Assembly (NCBI GenBank): GCA_902470815.1
Contig: CABRHS010000010.1
Location: 1-64,000, forward strand
Source of the DNA: an uncultured Collinsella sp.
GTDB taxonomy: Bacteria; Actinomycetota; Coriobacteriia; Coriobacteriales; Coriobacteriaceae
Reading direction: 5' to 3'
Length of the DNA stretch: 64,000 bases
The position numbers were made by a program, and so were the translations under genes. The notes under the pieces were generated by a model that saw nothing but the letters and a program-made list of their open reading frames with translations, had not been told where the DNA came from and ran no database searches. Of the stretch, positions 6,875 to 16,226 are shown one piece after another (position 1 is the stretch's first letter; each line of letters starts with the position of its first letter).

Positions 6875-8857
6875 ATGGCCGAGAACCTCGAAGCCACCGA
6901 GGGCGTCAACACGCTCAACGACGAGCGCGCCCGTCGCCTTGCCGACCGCGCCGCCCTGTACGCGGCGGGTGGCAACCCCTACCCGGAGCACTCGAACGTG
7001 ACCGATCACGCCGCCGACCTGCTCGAGCGCTACGCCCATCTGGAGAATGAGCAGCTCGCGGACGAGACCGTGGCCGTGGGCGGCCGCATCGTGGCCAAGC
7101 GCGGTCAGGGCAAGATCATGTTCATGGTCCTGCGCGACCCCTCGGCCGACATCCAGCTCTTCTGCCGCGTGAACGATGTGGAGGAGGAGTCCTGGGAGGT
7201 CTTGAAGAAACTCGACATGGGAGACATCGTCCAGGCCACCGGCCAGATGACCCGCACCAAGCGCGGCGAGCTCTCCGTCGCCCTGCGTTCCGCTCAGCTG
7301 CTCTCCAAGGCCGTCCGCCCGCTGCCTGAGAAGTTCCACGGCCTCTCCGACAAGGAGACCCGCTATCGCCAGCGCTACGTCGACCTCATCGTGAACGAGG
7401 ACGTGCGCGAGACCTTCCGCAAGCGCTCCGCCATCGTCTCCGCCTTCCGTCGCTACATGGAGGACAACGGCTACATGGAGGTCGAGACCCCCATCCTGCA
7501 GTCCATTCAGGGTGGTGCCACGGCCAAGCCGTTCATCACGCACTTCAACGCGCTCAATCAGGAGAACTACCTGCGCATCGCCACCGAGCTGCACCTCAAG
7601 CGCCTACTCGTGGGCGGCTATGAGCGCGTGTTCGAGATCGGCCGTATCTTCCGCAACGAGGGCATGGATCTCACCCACAACCCCGAGTTCACCACCATGG
7701 AGGCCTATCGCGCCTACTCCGACCTCGACGGCATGAAGGAGCTCGCCGAGGGCGTCATCAAGGCCGCCGCGCGCGCCATTGGCCTGGAGGGCATGATCGA
7801 CTACCAGGGCCAGGCCATCGACCTGTTCTCTCCGTGGCCGTCCCGCCCCATGACCGACGTCGTTTCCGAGGTGCTGGGCCGCACCATCACCATCGACACG
7901 CCCGTCGAGGAGCTCCGCGCCGCCTGCGACGAGCACGACATCGAGTACAAGCCCGAGTGGACCGCCGGCAAGCTCATCGCCGAGCTGTTCGACGAGCTGG
8001 GTGAGGCCATCCTCATCAACCCGACTTTCGTCGTGGATTACCCTGTTGAGGTCTCCCCGCTGGCCAAGCGCCACGAGGACGACCCGCGCCTCACGCACCG
8101 CTTCGAGCTCTTCATCGCCGCGCACGAGTACGCCAACGCGTTCTCCGAGCTCAACGACCCGGTTGACCAGGCCGAGCGCTTCGCCGCGCAGATGGAGGAG
8201 AAGGCCGGCGGCGACGACGAGGCCATGGAGTACGACGAGGACTACGTGCGCGCCCTCGAGTACGGCATGCCCCCCGCGGGCGGCATCGGCATCGGCATCG
8301 ACCGCGTGGTCATGCTGCTCACCAACTCCACGTCCATCCGCGACGTCCTGCTGTTCCCGCACATGAAGCCCGAGAAGGGCTCCAAGTCCGGCGCCGCGGC
8401 CGCAAAGGCCGCCCAAATGGCCGAGGTGGGCGCTGCAAGCCCGTTCATCAAGCCCGCAAAGCCCACGAACGACTACTCCAAGGTCGTCATTGAGCCGCTG
8501 TTTGAGGATTTCGTCGATTTCGACACCTTCGCCAAGAGCGACTTCCGCGCCGTGAAGGTCAAGGACTGCGTGGCCGTGCCCAAGTCCAAGAAGCTGCTGA
8601 ACTTCACGCTGGACGACGGCACCGGCACCGACCGCACCATCCTCTCCGGCATCCACGACTACTATGAGCCGGAGGACCTGATCGGCAAGACGCTCATCGC
8701 CATCACCAACCTGCCCCCGCGCAAGATGATGGGCATCCCCAGCTGCGGCATGATCATCTCCGCCGTGCACGCCGAGGCTGAGGGCGACGAGACGCCCGAG
8801 CGCCTTAACGTGCTGATCGTGGACGATTCCATCCCGGCCGGCGCCAAGCTCTACTAG
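6875..8857 (+). CDS. lysS: Class II lysyl-tRNA synthetase with C-terminal tRNA-binding domain
   Basis: Charges tRNA-Lys. The 660-residue protein is about 150 residues longer than the usual 500. Residues 1-525 form the normal enzyme: an OB-fold anticodon-binding domain, then class II motif 2 (FEIGRIFRNEGMD) and motif 3 (GGIGIGIDRVVM). A Gly/Ala-rich linker follows. Residues about 546-660 form a second OB-fold domain of the Trbp111/EMAPII type, seen in VDFDTFAKSDFRAVKVKDC, the VPKSKKLL strand, ITNLPPRKMMGIPS and CGMIISA. That module normally sits at the C-terminus of MetRS or stands alone. GAGAGGAG precedes the ATG. It is a monocistronic unit between two terminators. Confidence 0.95.
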   Translation: MAENLEATEGVNTLNDERARRLADRAALYAAGGNPYPEHSNVTDHAADLLERYAHLENEQLADETVAVGGRIVAKRGQGKIMFMVLRDPSADIQLFCRVNDVEEESWEVLKKLDMGDIVQATGQMTRTKRGELSVALRSAQLLSKAVRPLPEKFHGLSDKETRYRQRYVDLIVNEDVRETFRKRSAIVSAFRRYMEDNGYMEVETPILQSIQGGATAKPFITHFNALNQENYLRIATELHLKRLLVGGYERVFEIGRIFRNEGMDLTHNPEFTTMEAYRAYSDLDGMKELAEGVIKAAARAIGLEGMIDYQGQAIDLFSPWPSRPMTDVVSEVLGRTITIDTPVEELRAACDEHDIEYKPEWTAGKLIAELFDELGEAILINPTFVVDYPVEVSPLAKRHEDDPRLTHRFELFIAAHEYANAFSELNDPVDQAERFAAQMEEKAGGDDEAMEYDEDYVRALEYGMPPAGGIGIGIDRVVMLLTNSTSIRDVLLFPHMKPEKGSKSGAAAAKAAQMAEVGAASPFIKPAKPTNDYSKVVIEPLFEDFVDFDTFAKSDFRAVKVKDCVAVPKSKKLLNFTLDDGTGTDRTILSGIHDYYEPEDLIGKTLIAITNLPPRKMMGIPSCGMIISAVHAEAEGDETPERLNVLIVDDSIPAGAKLY

Positions 8858-8998
8858 TTTGGTTTCGTCGTTCTGATGGACAGCGACCATCTGTGGGTTG
8901 TCCCAATGCAGGGACAGTCTCCATATTGAGGTTGACGCCGGATACTTGAGGTGGGCCCGGGCGCCGGATGGCCTCCGAACGCCGACCCAGGTCAAATG

Positions 8999-9036
8999 AA
9001 AGTCACGTTTCCGCCCCTGGAAACGTGACTTTTGTT
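8999..9036 (+). terminator. Terminator after lysS
   Basis: A perfect 14-bp stem (8999-9012 with 9019-9032) with loop GCCCCT runs into TTTTGTT. The 140 bases between the lysS stop and this hairpin hold only a short TGTCCC/GGGACA dyad near 8900-8917. Confidence 0.9.
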
Positions 9037-9181
9037 ATGTCTCGGTGGGATGGGGTCGCTTCCGGCCGCCGAGCGCAGGGAATGGGCCTCTTGTCGAGCG
9101 CGGGCTGGTTTCCTCGTCACAACTCTGGGAATATATAAGCTGTATGTCGAGAGTCCGTCCCAGACGCTTCAAGGAGGCACC

Positions 9182-10639
9182 ATGGACTACAAGATCACCG
9201 GTTACGAGCCCGCCAAGCTGTTCCACTACTTCGAGGAGATCAGCGCCATCCCGCGCGAGTCCGGCAACGAGAAGCAGATCAGCGACTATCTGGTGGCGTT
9301 CGCCAAGGACCACGGCCTGTGGTTCTACCAGGACGAGGTCCACAACGTGATCATCAAGAAGGCCGCCTCCGCCGGCGCCGAGGGCAAGCCCGCTGTCATG
9401 CTGCAGGGCCACATCGACATGGTGTGTGACAAGCTCGGTTCCGTCGAGCATGACTTCACCAAGGACGGCATCGACCTCGTGGTGACCGACGGCGTCCTCA
9501 CCGCCAACGGCACCACCCTGGGCGCCGACAACGGCATCGCCGTCGCACTCATGCTCACCGTGCTCGACGACGACACCCTGGCCCACCCGGCCCTCGAGTG
9601 CGTCTTCACCACCGACGAGGAGTCCGGTCTTGTTGGCGCCGAGACCCTTGACAAGTCCCAGATCGACGCTCGCACCATGATCAACCTCGACTCCGAGGAG
9701 GAGGGCGTGGCCACCGTCAGCTGCGCCGGCGGCGTCGTTGTCACCTACACCCGCCCCATCACGCGCGAGCACGCGTCCGGCAGCGTCCTCACGCTCGAGA
9801 TCTCCGGTCTTCTTGGCGGCCACTCCGGCGCCGACATCCACCTCGAGCGCGGCAACGGCAACCTCATCATGGCCCGCATCGTCGAGCGACTCATGATCGC
9901 CGGCGAGCCCGCCCTGGTGAGCTTCAACGGCGGCACCAAGGATAACGCCATCAACCGCGAGTGCAAGGCCGAGCTGGTCTACGCCGACCATGCCGCCGCC
10001 GAGGCCGGGGCCGAGCTCGCGCGCGAGATCGCCGCGAAGGTCGCCGCCGAGCTCGAGACCTACGACCCCGGTTTCACCTGCGATGTCCAGATCGCCGACG
10101 GCGTCGAGGTCGAGGCAATCAACGAGGACGCTGCGCTCGCCTTCGTGCGCGCCATCCGCCTTGCCCCTAACGGCGTGATGCGCCGCAACCTCGCCGCCGA
10201 TGGCGCCGTCGACGTCTCCTCCAACATCGGCGTCGTCGCCACGTCCGCCGACGAGGCCAAGATCCTGCTGTCCCCGCGTTCCTCCATCACCTCGCTGCAG
10301 GAGGAGTTCAAGGACCGCCTGCAGACCCTCGCCGACGTCCTGGGCTTCGACGCCAAGTTCGAGTTCGAGTACCCGGGCTGGAGCTATGCCGAGCATTCCC
10401 CGGTTCGCGACGTCTTCCTCGAGAGCTATCGCGAGCTGTTCGGATCCGAGCTGCGCATCGAGTCTATCCACGCCGGCCTTGAGTGCGGCCTGTTCGCCGA
10501 GGCCCTTGACGGGCTGGACGCCATCGCCGTCGGCCCGACGCTCAAGGACGTCCACACCCCGGACGAGTCTATGGAGCTCGCTTCCTCCGAGCGCTTCTAC
10601 ACCCTGCTCGTCGACGTGCTCAAGCGCCTTGCCGCCTAA
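9182..10639 (+). CDS. pepD: Aminoacyl-histidine dipeptidase (PepD, M20C)
   Basis: A zinc-dependent cytosolic dipeptidase of the M20 family that cleaves dipeptides such as Xaa-His, useful to a peptide-fermenting gut bacterium. The 485 residues match PepD in length. Metal and catalytic motifs are visible in order: GHIDMVCDK, LGADNGI, the catalytic Glu pair in TDEESGLVGA, NLDSEEEG and, further on, LGGHSGADIH. The ATG at 9182 follows AAGGAGGC; an in-frame extension upstream crosses the terminator and is not credible. TATATAAG at about 9131-9138 could be its -10, but no good -35 was seen. Confidence 0.94.
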   Translation: MDYKITGYEPAKLFHYFEEISAIPRESGNEKQISDYLVAFAKDHGLWFYQDEVHNVIIKKAASAGAEGKPAVMLQGHIDMVCDKLGSVEHDFTKDGIDLVVTDGVLTANGTTLGADNGIAVALMLTVLDDDTLAHPALECVFTTDEESGLVGAETLDKSQIDARTMINLDSEEEGVATVSCAGGVVVTYTRPITREHASGSVLTLEISGLLGGHSGADIHLERGNGNLIMARIVERLMIAGEPALVSFNGGTKDNAINRECKAELVYADHAAAEAGAELAREIAAKVAAELETYDPGFTCDVQIADGVEVEAINEDAALAFVRAIRLAPNGVMRRNLAADGAVDVSSNIGVVATSADEAKILLSPRSSITSLQEEFKDRLQTLADVLGFDAKFEFEYPGWSYAEHSPVRDVFLESYRELFGSELRIESIHAGLECGLFAEALDGLDAIAVGPTLKDVHTPDESMELASSERFYTLLVDVLKRLAA

Positions 10640-10663
10640 GCGCCGATCAACGCATCAGATGAG

Positions 10664-10691
10664 GGGCCCCGCTGCGCGCGGGGTCTTTTTT
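10664..10691 (+). terminator. Terminator after pepD
   Basis: A CCCCGC / GCGGGG stem is followed by TCTTTTTT. Confidence 0.85.
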
Positions 10692-10827
10692 GTCGGGGCG
10701 CGCATGCATGGCCGCACGTGCGGCAGTTGCCAAATGTCACGTTTTGGGTCTAATCGGTTATCATGGTTCGCCACTGGGTACACGTTGTTTTTGATAGCAC
10801 GCATTCGAGCATGGACGAGGTAGACGC

Positions 10828-13458
10828 ATGTTGGATAGATTCACCGACCGCGCGCGCAAGGTCATGTCGCTCGCCAAGGAGGAGGCCAAGGCCCTTGGGT
10901 CCTCCAAGGTTGGGACGGAGCACCTGCTGCTTGCGCTCGCCAAGGAGCGGGAGGGCATCGCCGCCGAGGCCCTACGCGACCTTGAGATCACGTATGAGGA
11001 CATCCTCGAGCAGCTCAAGGAGGTGCGCACGTCCGCGCCCGCGGAGCCCGAGCCTGAGGACGCGAAGCTCGCCTTCACGCCGCTGGTGATCGCGGTGATG
11101 GAGAAGAGCTTCCGCTTGGCGCGCGAGAACAACCAGACGTACGTCTCCACCGAGCACCTGCTTGCGGCCATCGTGAGCGAGGGCGATGGCGTGGCGATGG
11201 ACATCTTGCGCCGTCTTGGCGTCTCCGCGGCGAGCGTCCGCGGGGCCGTGGACAAGCTCACCGCGAAGGACCAGGGCAAGCAGCGTCCGATGGCGGGCGC
11301 CGGCTCCGGCCGTCCCGGCTCCGGCCTGCCGTTCTTCGCGGGCGGCTCGCAGGGCCAGCCGGGAGGAAAGGCGGAGGGCACGCTCGAGCAGTTCGGGACC
11401 AACCTCACGGAGGAGGCCCGCGCCGGCAAGCTCGATCCCGTGATCGGGCGCGAGAGGGAGGTCTCGCGCATGATGGAGATCCTCTCGCGCCGCACCAAGA
11501 ACAATCCCCTCATCCTGGGAGACCCCGGAGTGGGCAAGACGGCGATCGTGGAGGGTCTCGCCCAGGAGATCGCCTCGGGCAACGTGCCCGAGAACCTCAT
11601 GAACCAGAACATCTGGACGCTCGATCTTCCGGGTCTCGTCGCCGGCGCAAAGTACCGCGGAGAGTTCGAGGAGCGACTCAAGAACGTGATAGCGGAGGCG
11701 ACTGAGGCCGACGACATCATCTTGTTCATCGATGAGATGCACACCTTGATCGGCGCCGGCTCGGCCGAGGGTTCCATCGACGCGAGCTCCATGCTCAAGC
11801 CCGTCCTCGCGCGCGGCGCGTTTCAGATCATCGGCGCGACGACCGCCGAGGAGTTCCGCAAGTACCTGGCGAAGGACCCGGCTTTCGAGCGGCGCTTCCA
11901 GGCCATCGACATCGACGAGCCGAGCGTGGAGGACGCGGTGGCGATCCTGGCCAAGCTCGCCCCCAAATACGAGGAGCACCATCACGTGCGGTACACCACG
12001 GCCGCGCTCGAGGCGGCCGCGAGCCTGTCGAACCGCTACATCCAGGACCGCTTCCTGCCCGACAAAGCCATCGACCTCATGGACGAGGCGGGGGCCCGCG
12101 CCCGCATCGCGCGCAACAAGGCGCCCGAGCCAGTGCGCGCCGCGGAGGCCCGCGTCCTCGAGCTCAAGACGGGGATGCAGGAGGCGAGCGAGGCCGACGA
12201 CATGAACCGCGCGGCCGAGCTCAAGGAGCAGGTGCAGCAGGCCCAGATCGCGCTCGGGGAGGCTCGGGCCGCCTGGAACGCCGAACTGGAGGCGAATCCC
12301 GTCGTCATCGACGTGCCGCAGATCACCGATATCGTGTCCGTCACCTCCGGTGTACCGGTCTCCTCGCTCACCGAGGATGAGAGCCGCAGGCTGCTGGCGT
12401 GCGAGAGCGTGCTCAAGACGCGCGTCATCGGGCAGGACGAGGCGGTGGCCGCCGTGGCCAAGGCCATCCGGCGCAGCCGCAGCCCGCTCAAGGACCCGCG
12501 CCGACCGGGCGGCTCGTTCATCTTCCTCGGTCCCACCGGCACGGGAAAGACCGAGCTCGCCAAGACCCTCGCCGAGTACCTGTTCGGCAGCAAGGACGCG
12601 CTCATCAGCTTCGACATGTCCGAGTTTGCCAGTCAGTACGAGGTCTCCAAGCTCATCGGCTCGCCTCCGGGTTACGTGGGGCATGAGGAGGGCGGCCAGC
12701 TCACCAAGGCCGTGCGGCGCAACCCGTATTCGGTGGTGCTGTTCGACGAGATCGAGAAAGCCCACCCCGATATCTTCAACATCCTGCTGCAGGTGCTCGA
12801 CGAAGGCCGTCTGACCGATAGCCAGGGCAAGACGGTCGACTTCCGCAACACGGTGGTCATCATGACGAGCAACGTGGGCGCACGTGAGATCGCGCAGGAC
12901 GCGAGCGTGGGCTTTGGCACCACGGGCGAGGCGGGTCTCACCGCGGATGAGATTCGCGGCCGTGCGATGGGCGAGCTCAAGCGCCTGTTCCGCCCGGAGT
13001 TCATCAACCGCGTGGACGACATCGTGGTGTTTCGGAAGCTACAGGGCGAGAGCCTCACGAGGATCGCCGAGCTACTCGTGGACGACTTGCGTCAGCGCCT
13101 GATCGCCAACGGCATGAACATCGTCCTCACCGACGAGGCGCTCGCGAAGATCGTGCGCGAGGGCACCGATCTCACCAACGGCGCGCGCCCGTTGCGCCGC
13201 GCCATCCAGAGGCTCATCGAGGATCCGCTGTCCGAGGAGCTGCTCGCCGGAGAGTGGGGTGCGGGCGACACGGTGCTGTGCGACGTGGCGGACGGCAAGT
13301 TCGTCTTCAGCCACATCGCGGGCGAGATCCCCGCACCGCGGACGGTCGGCGCGCTGGGCGCCGGCCTCGACGCGCCCGCCCGTCGTCGCGCCGTGAGCGC
13401 CCCGAGCGGGGCCGGCGGCCCGGCGGGCCTCACCGGTGTGGGAGCCGGCGCGAACTGA
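10828..13458 (+). CDS. clpC: ATP-dependent Clp protease ATP-binding subunit ClpC
   Basis: An AAA+ unfoldase that feeds substrates to ClpP. The 876-residue protein has, in order, the double Clp-N repeat (1-150), a Gly-rich linker, AAA-1 with Walker A GDPGVGKT at 231-238, a middle region with a UVR-like segment (about 444-475) expected of ClpC rather than ClpB, and AAA-2 with GPTGTGKT at 568-575. LIGSPPGYVGHEEGG follows. The last 40 residues are an Ala/Gly/Pro-rich tail not found in B. subtilis ClpC. No ctsR or mcsAB genes precede it, unlike in Bacillota; disA follows, as in many Gram-positive bacteria. The ATG at 10828 follows a GACGAGG ribosome site. Confidence 0.95.
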   Translation: MLDRFTDRARKVMSLAKEEAKALGSSKVGTEHLLLALAKEREGIAAEALRDLEITYEDILEQLKEVRTSAPAEPEPEDAKLAFTPLVIAVMEKSFRLARENNQTYVSTEHLLAAIVSEGDGVAMDILRRLGVSAASVRGAVDKLTAKDQGKQRPMAGAGSGRPGSGLPFFAGGSQGQPGGKAEGTLEQFGTNLTEEARAGKLDPVIGREREVSRMMEILSRRTKNNPLILGDPGVGKTAIVEGLAQEIASGNVPENLMNQNIWTLDLPGLVAGAKYRGEFEERLKNVIAEATEADDIILFIDEMHTLIGAGSAEGSIDASSMLKPVLARGAFQIIGATTAEEFRKYLAKDPAFERRFQAIDIDEPSVEDAVAILAKLAPKYEEHHHVRYTTAALEAAASLSNRYIQDRFLPDKAIDLMDEAGARARIARNKAPEPVRAAEARVLELKTGMQEASEADDMNRAAELKEQVQQAQIALGEARAAWNAELEANPVVIDVPQITDIVSVTSGVPVSSLTEDESRRLLACESVLKTRVIGQDEAVAAVAKAIRRSRSPLKDPRRPGGSFIFLGPTGTGKTELAKTLAEYLFGSKDALISFDMSEFASQYEVSKLIGSPPGYVGHEEGGQLTKAVRRNPYSVVLFDEIEKAHPDIFNILLQVLDEGRLTDSQGKTVDFRNTVVIMTSNVGAREIAQDASVGFGTTGEAGLTADEIRGRAMGELKRLFRPEFINRVDDIVVFRKLQGESLTRIAELLVDDLRQRLIANGMNIVLTDEALAKIVREGTDLTNGARPLRRAIQRLIEDPLSEELLAGEWGAGDTVLCDVADGKFVFSHIAGEIPAPRTVGALGAGLDAPARRRAVSAPSGAGGPAGLTGVGAGAN

Positions 13459-13464
13459 TGCCCA

Positions 13465-13503
13465 TGCGGCGGGACCGTCTTGCACGGGCCCGCCGCACTC
13501 GTT
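13465..13503 (+). terminator. Hairpin between clpC and disA, possible weak terminator
   Basis: TGCGGCGGG and CCCGCCGCA (13465-13473, 13489-13497) pair, with an inner CCGT/ACGG stem, followed by CTCGTTT. The poor T run suggests partial read-through into disA. Confidence 0.5.
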
Positions 13504-13605
13504 TGAACGCGGTAAAACCACGGCCCCGTAACTTTTCTGCAAATCTCAAGCCGCCCCGCCGATTCGTGCGACAATGAAGGCGGCTGCATTTTGAGGAGGT
13601 TTGCC

Positions 13606-14670
13606 GTGGATCAGAAGAACACAGAGGAACGCATGAAGGAGGCCGTGCGCCTCACCGCCCCCGGGCAGCCGCTGCGCACCGCACTCGACATGATCATCGC
13701 CGGCCATATCGGCGCCCTCATCTGCGTGGGCGACACCGAGGCCGTGCTCGCCTCCGGCAACGACGGATTTCCGCTGAACATCTCCTTCACCAGTAACCGC
13801 CTGTTTGAGCTGTCCAAGATGGACGGCGCCATCGTGATCGACGGAGGGCTCAACAAGATCCTCCGCGCGAACTTTCACCTCAACCCCGATCCATCCCTGT
13901 CCACGAGCGAGACGGGCATGCGCCATCGGACCGCGGCGCGCATGAGCGTGCTCACCGATGCCACGATCATCTCGGTTTCCGAGCGCCGCGGCGTGGTGAA
14001 CGTGTACGTGGATGGAAAGTCCTATCAGATCCAGCCGGTCACCGAGATTATGAGCTCCGTCAACCAGCTCGTCTCCACCCTGCAGACCACGCGGTCGTCG
14101 CTCGATCGCTCACTGCTGCGCCTGACCGCCCTCGAGCTCGACGACTACGTGACCCTCGCGGACATCACGAGCATCTTCTCGAGCTTCGAGATCATGGAGC
14201 AGGCCAAGGTCGAGCTCCAGAGCTGCATCACCAAGCTCGGCAACCAGGGAAAGCTCGTGCAGATGCAGCTCGAGCAGCTCGCCGGTGCCGGCATGGAGAC
14301 CGAGTACAACCTCATGATCCGCGATTACGCGGCCGATGCCTCCGAGGAGAACAGCGAGCGCATCCGCGCCATGTTCTCGGATATGTCGGCCCAGGACCTC
14401 ACGAACCCCAGCAAGGTCGCCGCCGTGCTCGGGTACGAGGACCTCGACGAGGATTCCGTGATGTCCCCGCTCGGCCTGCGCACCCTGTCCCGCGTGTCCG
14501 TCGTGCGCGATGGCGTGGCCGAGCGCATCGTGGACGAGTACGGCTCGCTGCAGGATCTTATGGACGACATCAAGAAGGACCCCGACCGCCTGGGCAACTT
14601 CGGCGTGAACAACCCCGCGATCCTGGCCGATTCGCTCGCCCGCATGCACGGCAGCAAGCGCGAGCCGTAG
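13606..14670 (+). CDS. disA: Diadenylate cyclase DisA (DNA integrity scanning protein)
   Basis: Makes c-di-AMP from two ATP and slows on branched DNA. The 354-residue protein has the N-terminal DAC domain with DGA at residues 73-75 and RHRTA at 106-110, which bind ATP and metal. A helical linker and a C-terminal helix-hairpin-helix DNA-binding region follow. The start is judged to be GTG at 13606 because GAGGAGG (13593-13599) lies six bases upstream; a TTG at 13591 overlaps the ribosome site. Its place after clpC and before ispD-ispF matches other Gram-positive genomes. Confidence 0.95.
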   Translation: MDQKNTEERMKEAVRLTAPGQPLRTALDMIIAGHIGALICVGDTEAVLASGNDGFPLNISFTSNRLFELSKMDGAIVIDGGLNKILRANFHLNPDPSLSTSETGMRHRTAARMSVLTDATIISVSERRGVVNVYVDGKSYQIQPVTEIMSSVNQLVSTLQTTRSSLDRSLLRLTALELDDYVTLADITSIFSSFEIMEQAKVELQSCITKLGNQGKLVQMQLEQLAGAGMETEYNLMIRDYAADASEENSERIRAMFSDMSAQDLTNPSKVAAVLGYEDLDEDSVMSPLGLRTLSRVSVVRDGVAERIVDEYGSLQDLMDDIKKDPDRLGNFGVNNPAILADSLARMHGSKREP

Positions 14671-14687
14671 GGTCGTCGGGGGAGAGC

Positions 14688-15440
14688 ATGGGCAAGGGCA
14701 TGGTGCGCGCCTGCGCGATCATCGTGGCGGGGGGCTCGGGTACGCGCTTTGGCAACCCGGGCGGCAAGCTGCTGATCGACGTTGCGGGAAAGCCGCTCAT
14801 CACCTGGACGCTCGAGGCGTTCGAGGCCGCGGAGCGGGTCGGGCGCATCGTCGTGGTGTGCCCGCCTGCGAAGGCGGATGAGATGCGCCGCGTGGCCGTA
14901 GAGTCCTTCGCGTTCGCGACGCCCATTGACTTCGCCCCCTCCGGCGTAGAGCGCCAGGACTCCACGCGCAGCGGGCTCGCCGCGGTCCCCGATGATTTCG
15001 ACATCGCGTTGGTGCATGACGCCGCGCGACCGCTCATCACGTCCCAGACGATCGATTCCGCCGTTGCGGACCTCGAGGCGGCAGGGCGACCCGTCGCCGG
15101 GTCGACGGATGGCCTGGATGGCGTGGTGTGCGGGCAGCCGGCCGTGGACACGCTCAAGGTCATCGACGAGGATGGGTGCTTTGCGCAGACACCTCCGCGC
15201 TCTCGGTTTTGGACCGTGCAGACGCCGCAGGTGTTCTGGGTTGATTCTCTGCGCCGCGCCCATGAGTGGGCTGGGCGCACGGGTTTCGCGGGCACCGATG
15301 ATTCCTCGCTGGTCGAGGGTATGGGCGGCCGCGTCCGCGGGTTCGAGTCCCCGCGTGACAATCTCAAGGTGACCCTGCCCGAGGACCTCGCCCCGGTTGA
15401 GGCCGCGCTTCTCGCCCGTTCCTCGTCGCGTGGGGTATAG
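14688..15440 (+). CDS. ispD: 2-C-methyl-D-erythritol 4-phosphate cytidylyltransferase
   Basis: Transfers CMP from CTP to MEP in the methylerythritol phosphate pathway. The 250-residue protein opens with the nucleotidyltransferase loop IIVAGGSGTRFG, where the Gly-rich segment and Arg bind CTP. Later it has HDAARPL with the metal-binding Asp, and TPQVFW. GGGGAGA precedes the ATG, 17 bases after disA. ispF follows 38 bases later, so the two successive-but-one pathway steps are co-transcribed; ispE, the step between, lies at 4.5 kb. Confidence 0.95.
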   Translation: MGKGMVRACAIIVAGGSGTRFGNPGGKLLIDVAGKPLITWTLEAFEAAERVGRIVVVCPPAKADEMRRVAVESFAFATPIDFAPSGVERQDSTRSGLAAVPDDFDIALVHDAARPLITSQTIDSAVADLEAAGRPVAGSTDGLDGVVCGQPAVDTLKVIDEDGCFAQTPPRSRFWTVQTPQVFWVDSLRRAHEWAGRTGFAGTDDSSLVEGMGGRVRGFESPRDNLKVTLPEDLAPVEAALLARSSSRGV

Positions 15441-15478
15441 CCTGGCCACGGGTCGCCATTTGGATCAAGGGAGGTCAC

Positions 15479-15967
15479 ATGGCATCGAATCTGCGCATCG
15501 GACATGGGTACGACGTCCACCGTTTGGTGGAGGGGCGCCGCTGTATCATCGGCGGCGTCGACATCCCGCACAGCAAGGGCCTGCTCGGCCATAGCGATGC
15601 CGACGTGCTCGCCCATGCGCTGGCGGACGCCATCCTCGGCGCGTGCCGCGGCGGGGATATCGGGAAGCTGTTCCCGGACACGGACCCGGCCTACGCTGGC
15701 GCCGATTCGCTCAGGTTGCTCGCCGCGGTCATGGAACATGCGCGCGGCTTGGGCTACGAGTTCGTGGACGCCGATTGCACCATCGCGTGCCAGGAGCCCA
15801 AGATCGGGCCGCATCGTGAGGCCATGCGCGAGAACCTGGCCCGCGCCATCGGCTGCCCGGTGGAGAGCATAGGCGTCAAGGCGACGACCACCGAGAAGCT
15901 CGGCTGGGAGGGCGAGGGGGAGGGCATAGGCGCCTGGTCCGTCTGCCTCCTCGAGCGATGTAGCTAA
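15479..15967 (+). CDS. ispF: 2-C-methyl-D-erythritol 2,4-cyclodiphosphate synthase
   Basis: Cyclises CDP-ME-2-phosphate to ME-cPP with release of CMP. The 162-residue protein is of standard length and shows GHGYDVHRL with the zinc ligands Asp and His, the GHSDADVLAHA motif, the FPDTDP loop and KATTTEKLG near the C-terminus. It functions as a trimer. GGGAGG lies before the ATG at 15479. The gap of 259 bases to cysS contains a large hairpin. Confidence 0.97.
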   Translation: MASNLRIGHGYDVHRLVEGRRCIIGGVDIPHSKGLLGHSDADVLAHALADAILGACRGGDIGKLFPDTDPAYAGADSLRLLAAVMEHARGLGYEFVDADCTIACQEPKIGPHREAMRENLARAIGCPVESIGVKATTTEKLGWEGEGEGIGAWSVCLLERCS

Positions 15968-16101
15968 GGGAGTCGCCATTCGGCGATTTGGCGGCTCGCC
16001 CTTTGACGTTCGAGTGGATCTCCTTGCCGGACGAGGCGAAAGTCCCCGCTTCTGCAAGGTGCCCCGCTCATATAGACTATTCAAGGAAGACAACGATGCG
16101 C

Positions 16102-16210
16102 GCGCCGCGGGGCATATCGTCCGAGCGCAGTTCCGCACGAGCCGAAGCGCCCCGCGGGCGCTTCGTGCGAGCCAGGACTGTCTGAGCACGGATGATATGC
16201 CCCGCGGCGC
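16102..16210 (+). promoter_or_regulatory. Large nested hairpin in the cysS 5' leader
   Basis: A perfect 17-nt inverted repeat (16102-16118 with 16194-16210) encloses a second imperfect stem built from CAGTTCC/GGACTG, GCACGA/GTGC and GAAGCGCCC/GGGCGCTTC around 16129-16186. Almost all 109 bases can pair. The structure ends four bases before the AAGGAG ribosome site of cysS, so it could influence translation start. No T-box sequence was recognised. A possible -10 (TATAGACT, 16071-16078) lies just upstream. The regulatory role is an inference. Confidence 0.55.
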
Positions 16211-16226
16211 CCCAAAGGAGATACCC

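Noticed and set aside
8881..8950. Short dyad TGTCCC/GGGACA after lysS as a regulatory site
   Set aside because: A six-base dyad is expected by chance in DNA of this composition, and the real terminator lies about 100 bases further on.
15968..16226. T-box riboswitch before cysS
   Set aside because: No T-box consensus or antiterminator could be found; only the palindromic rod is visible.
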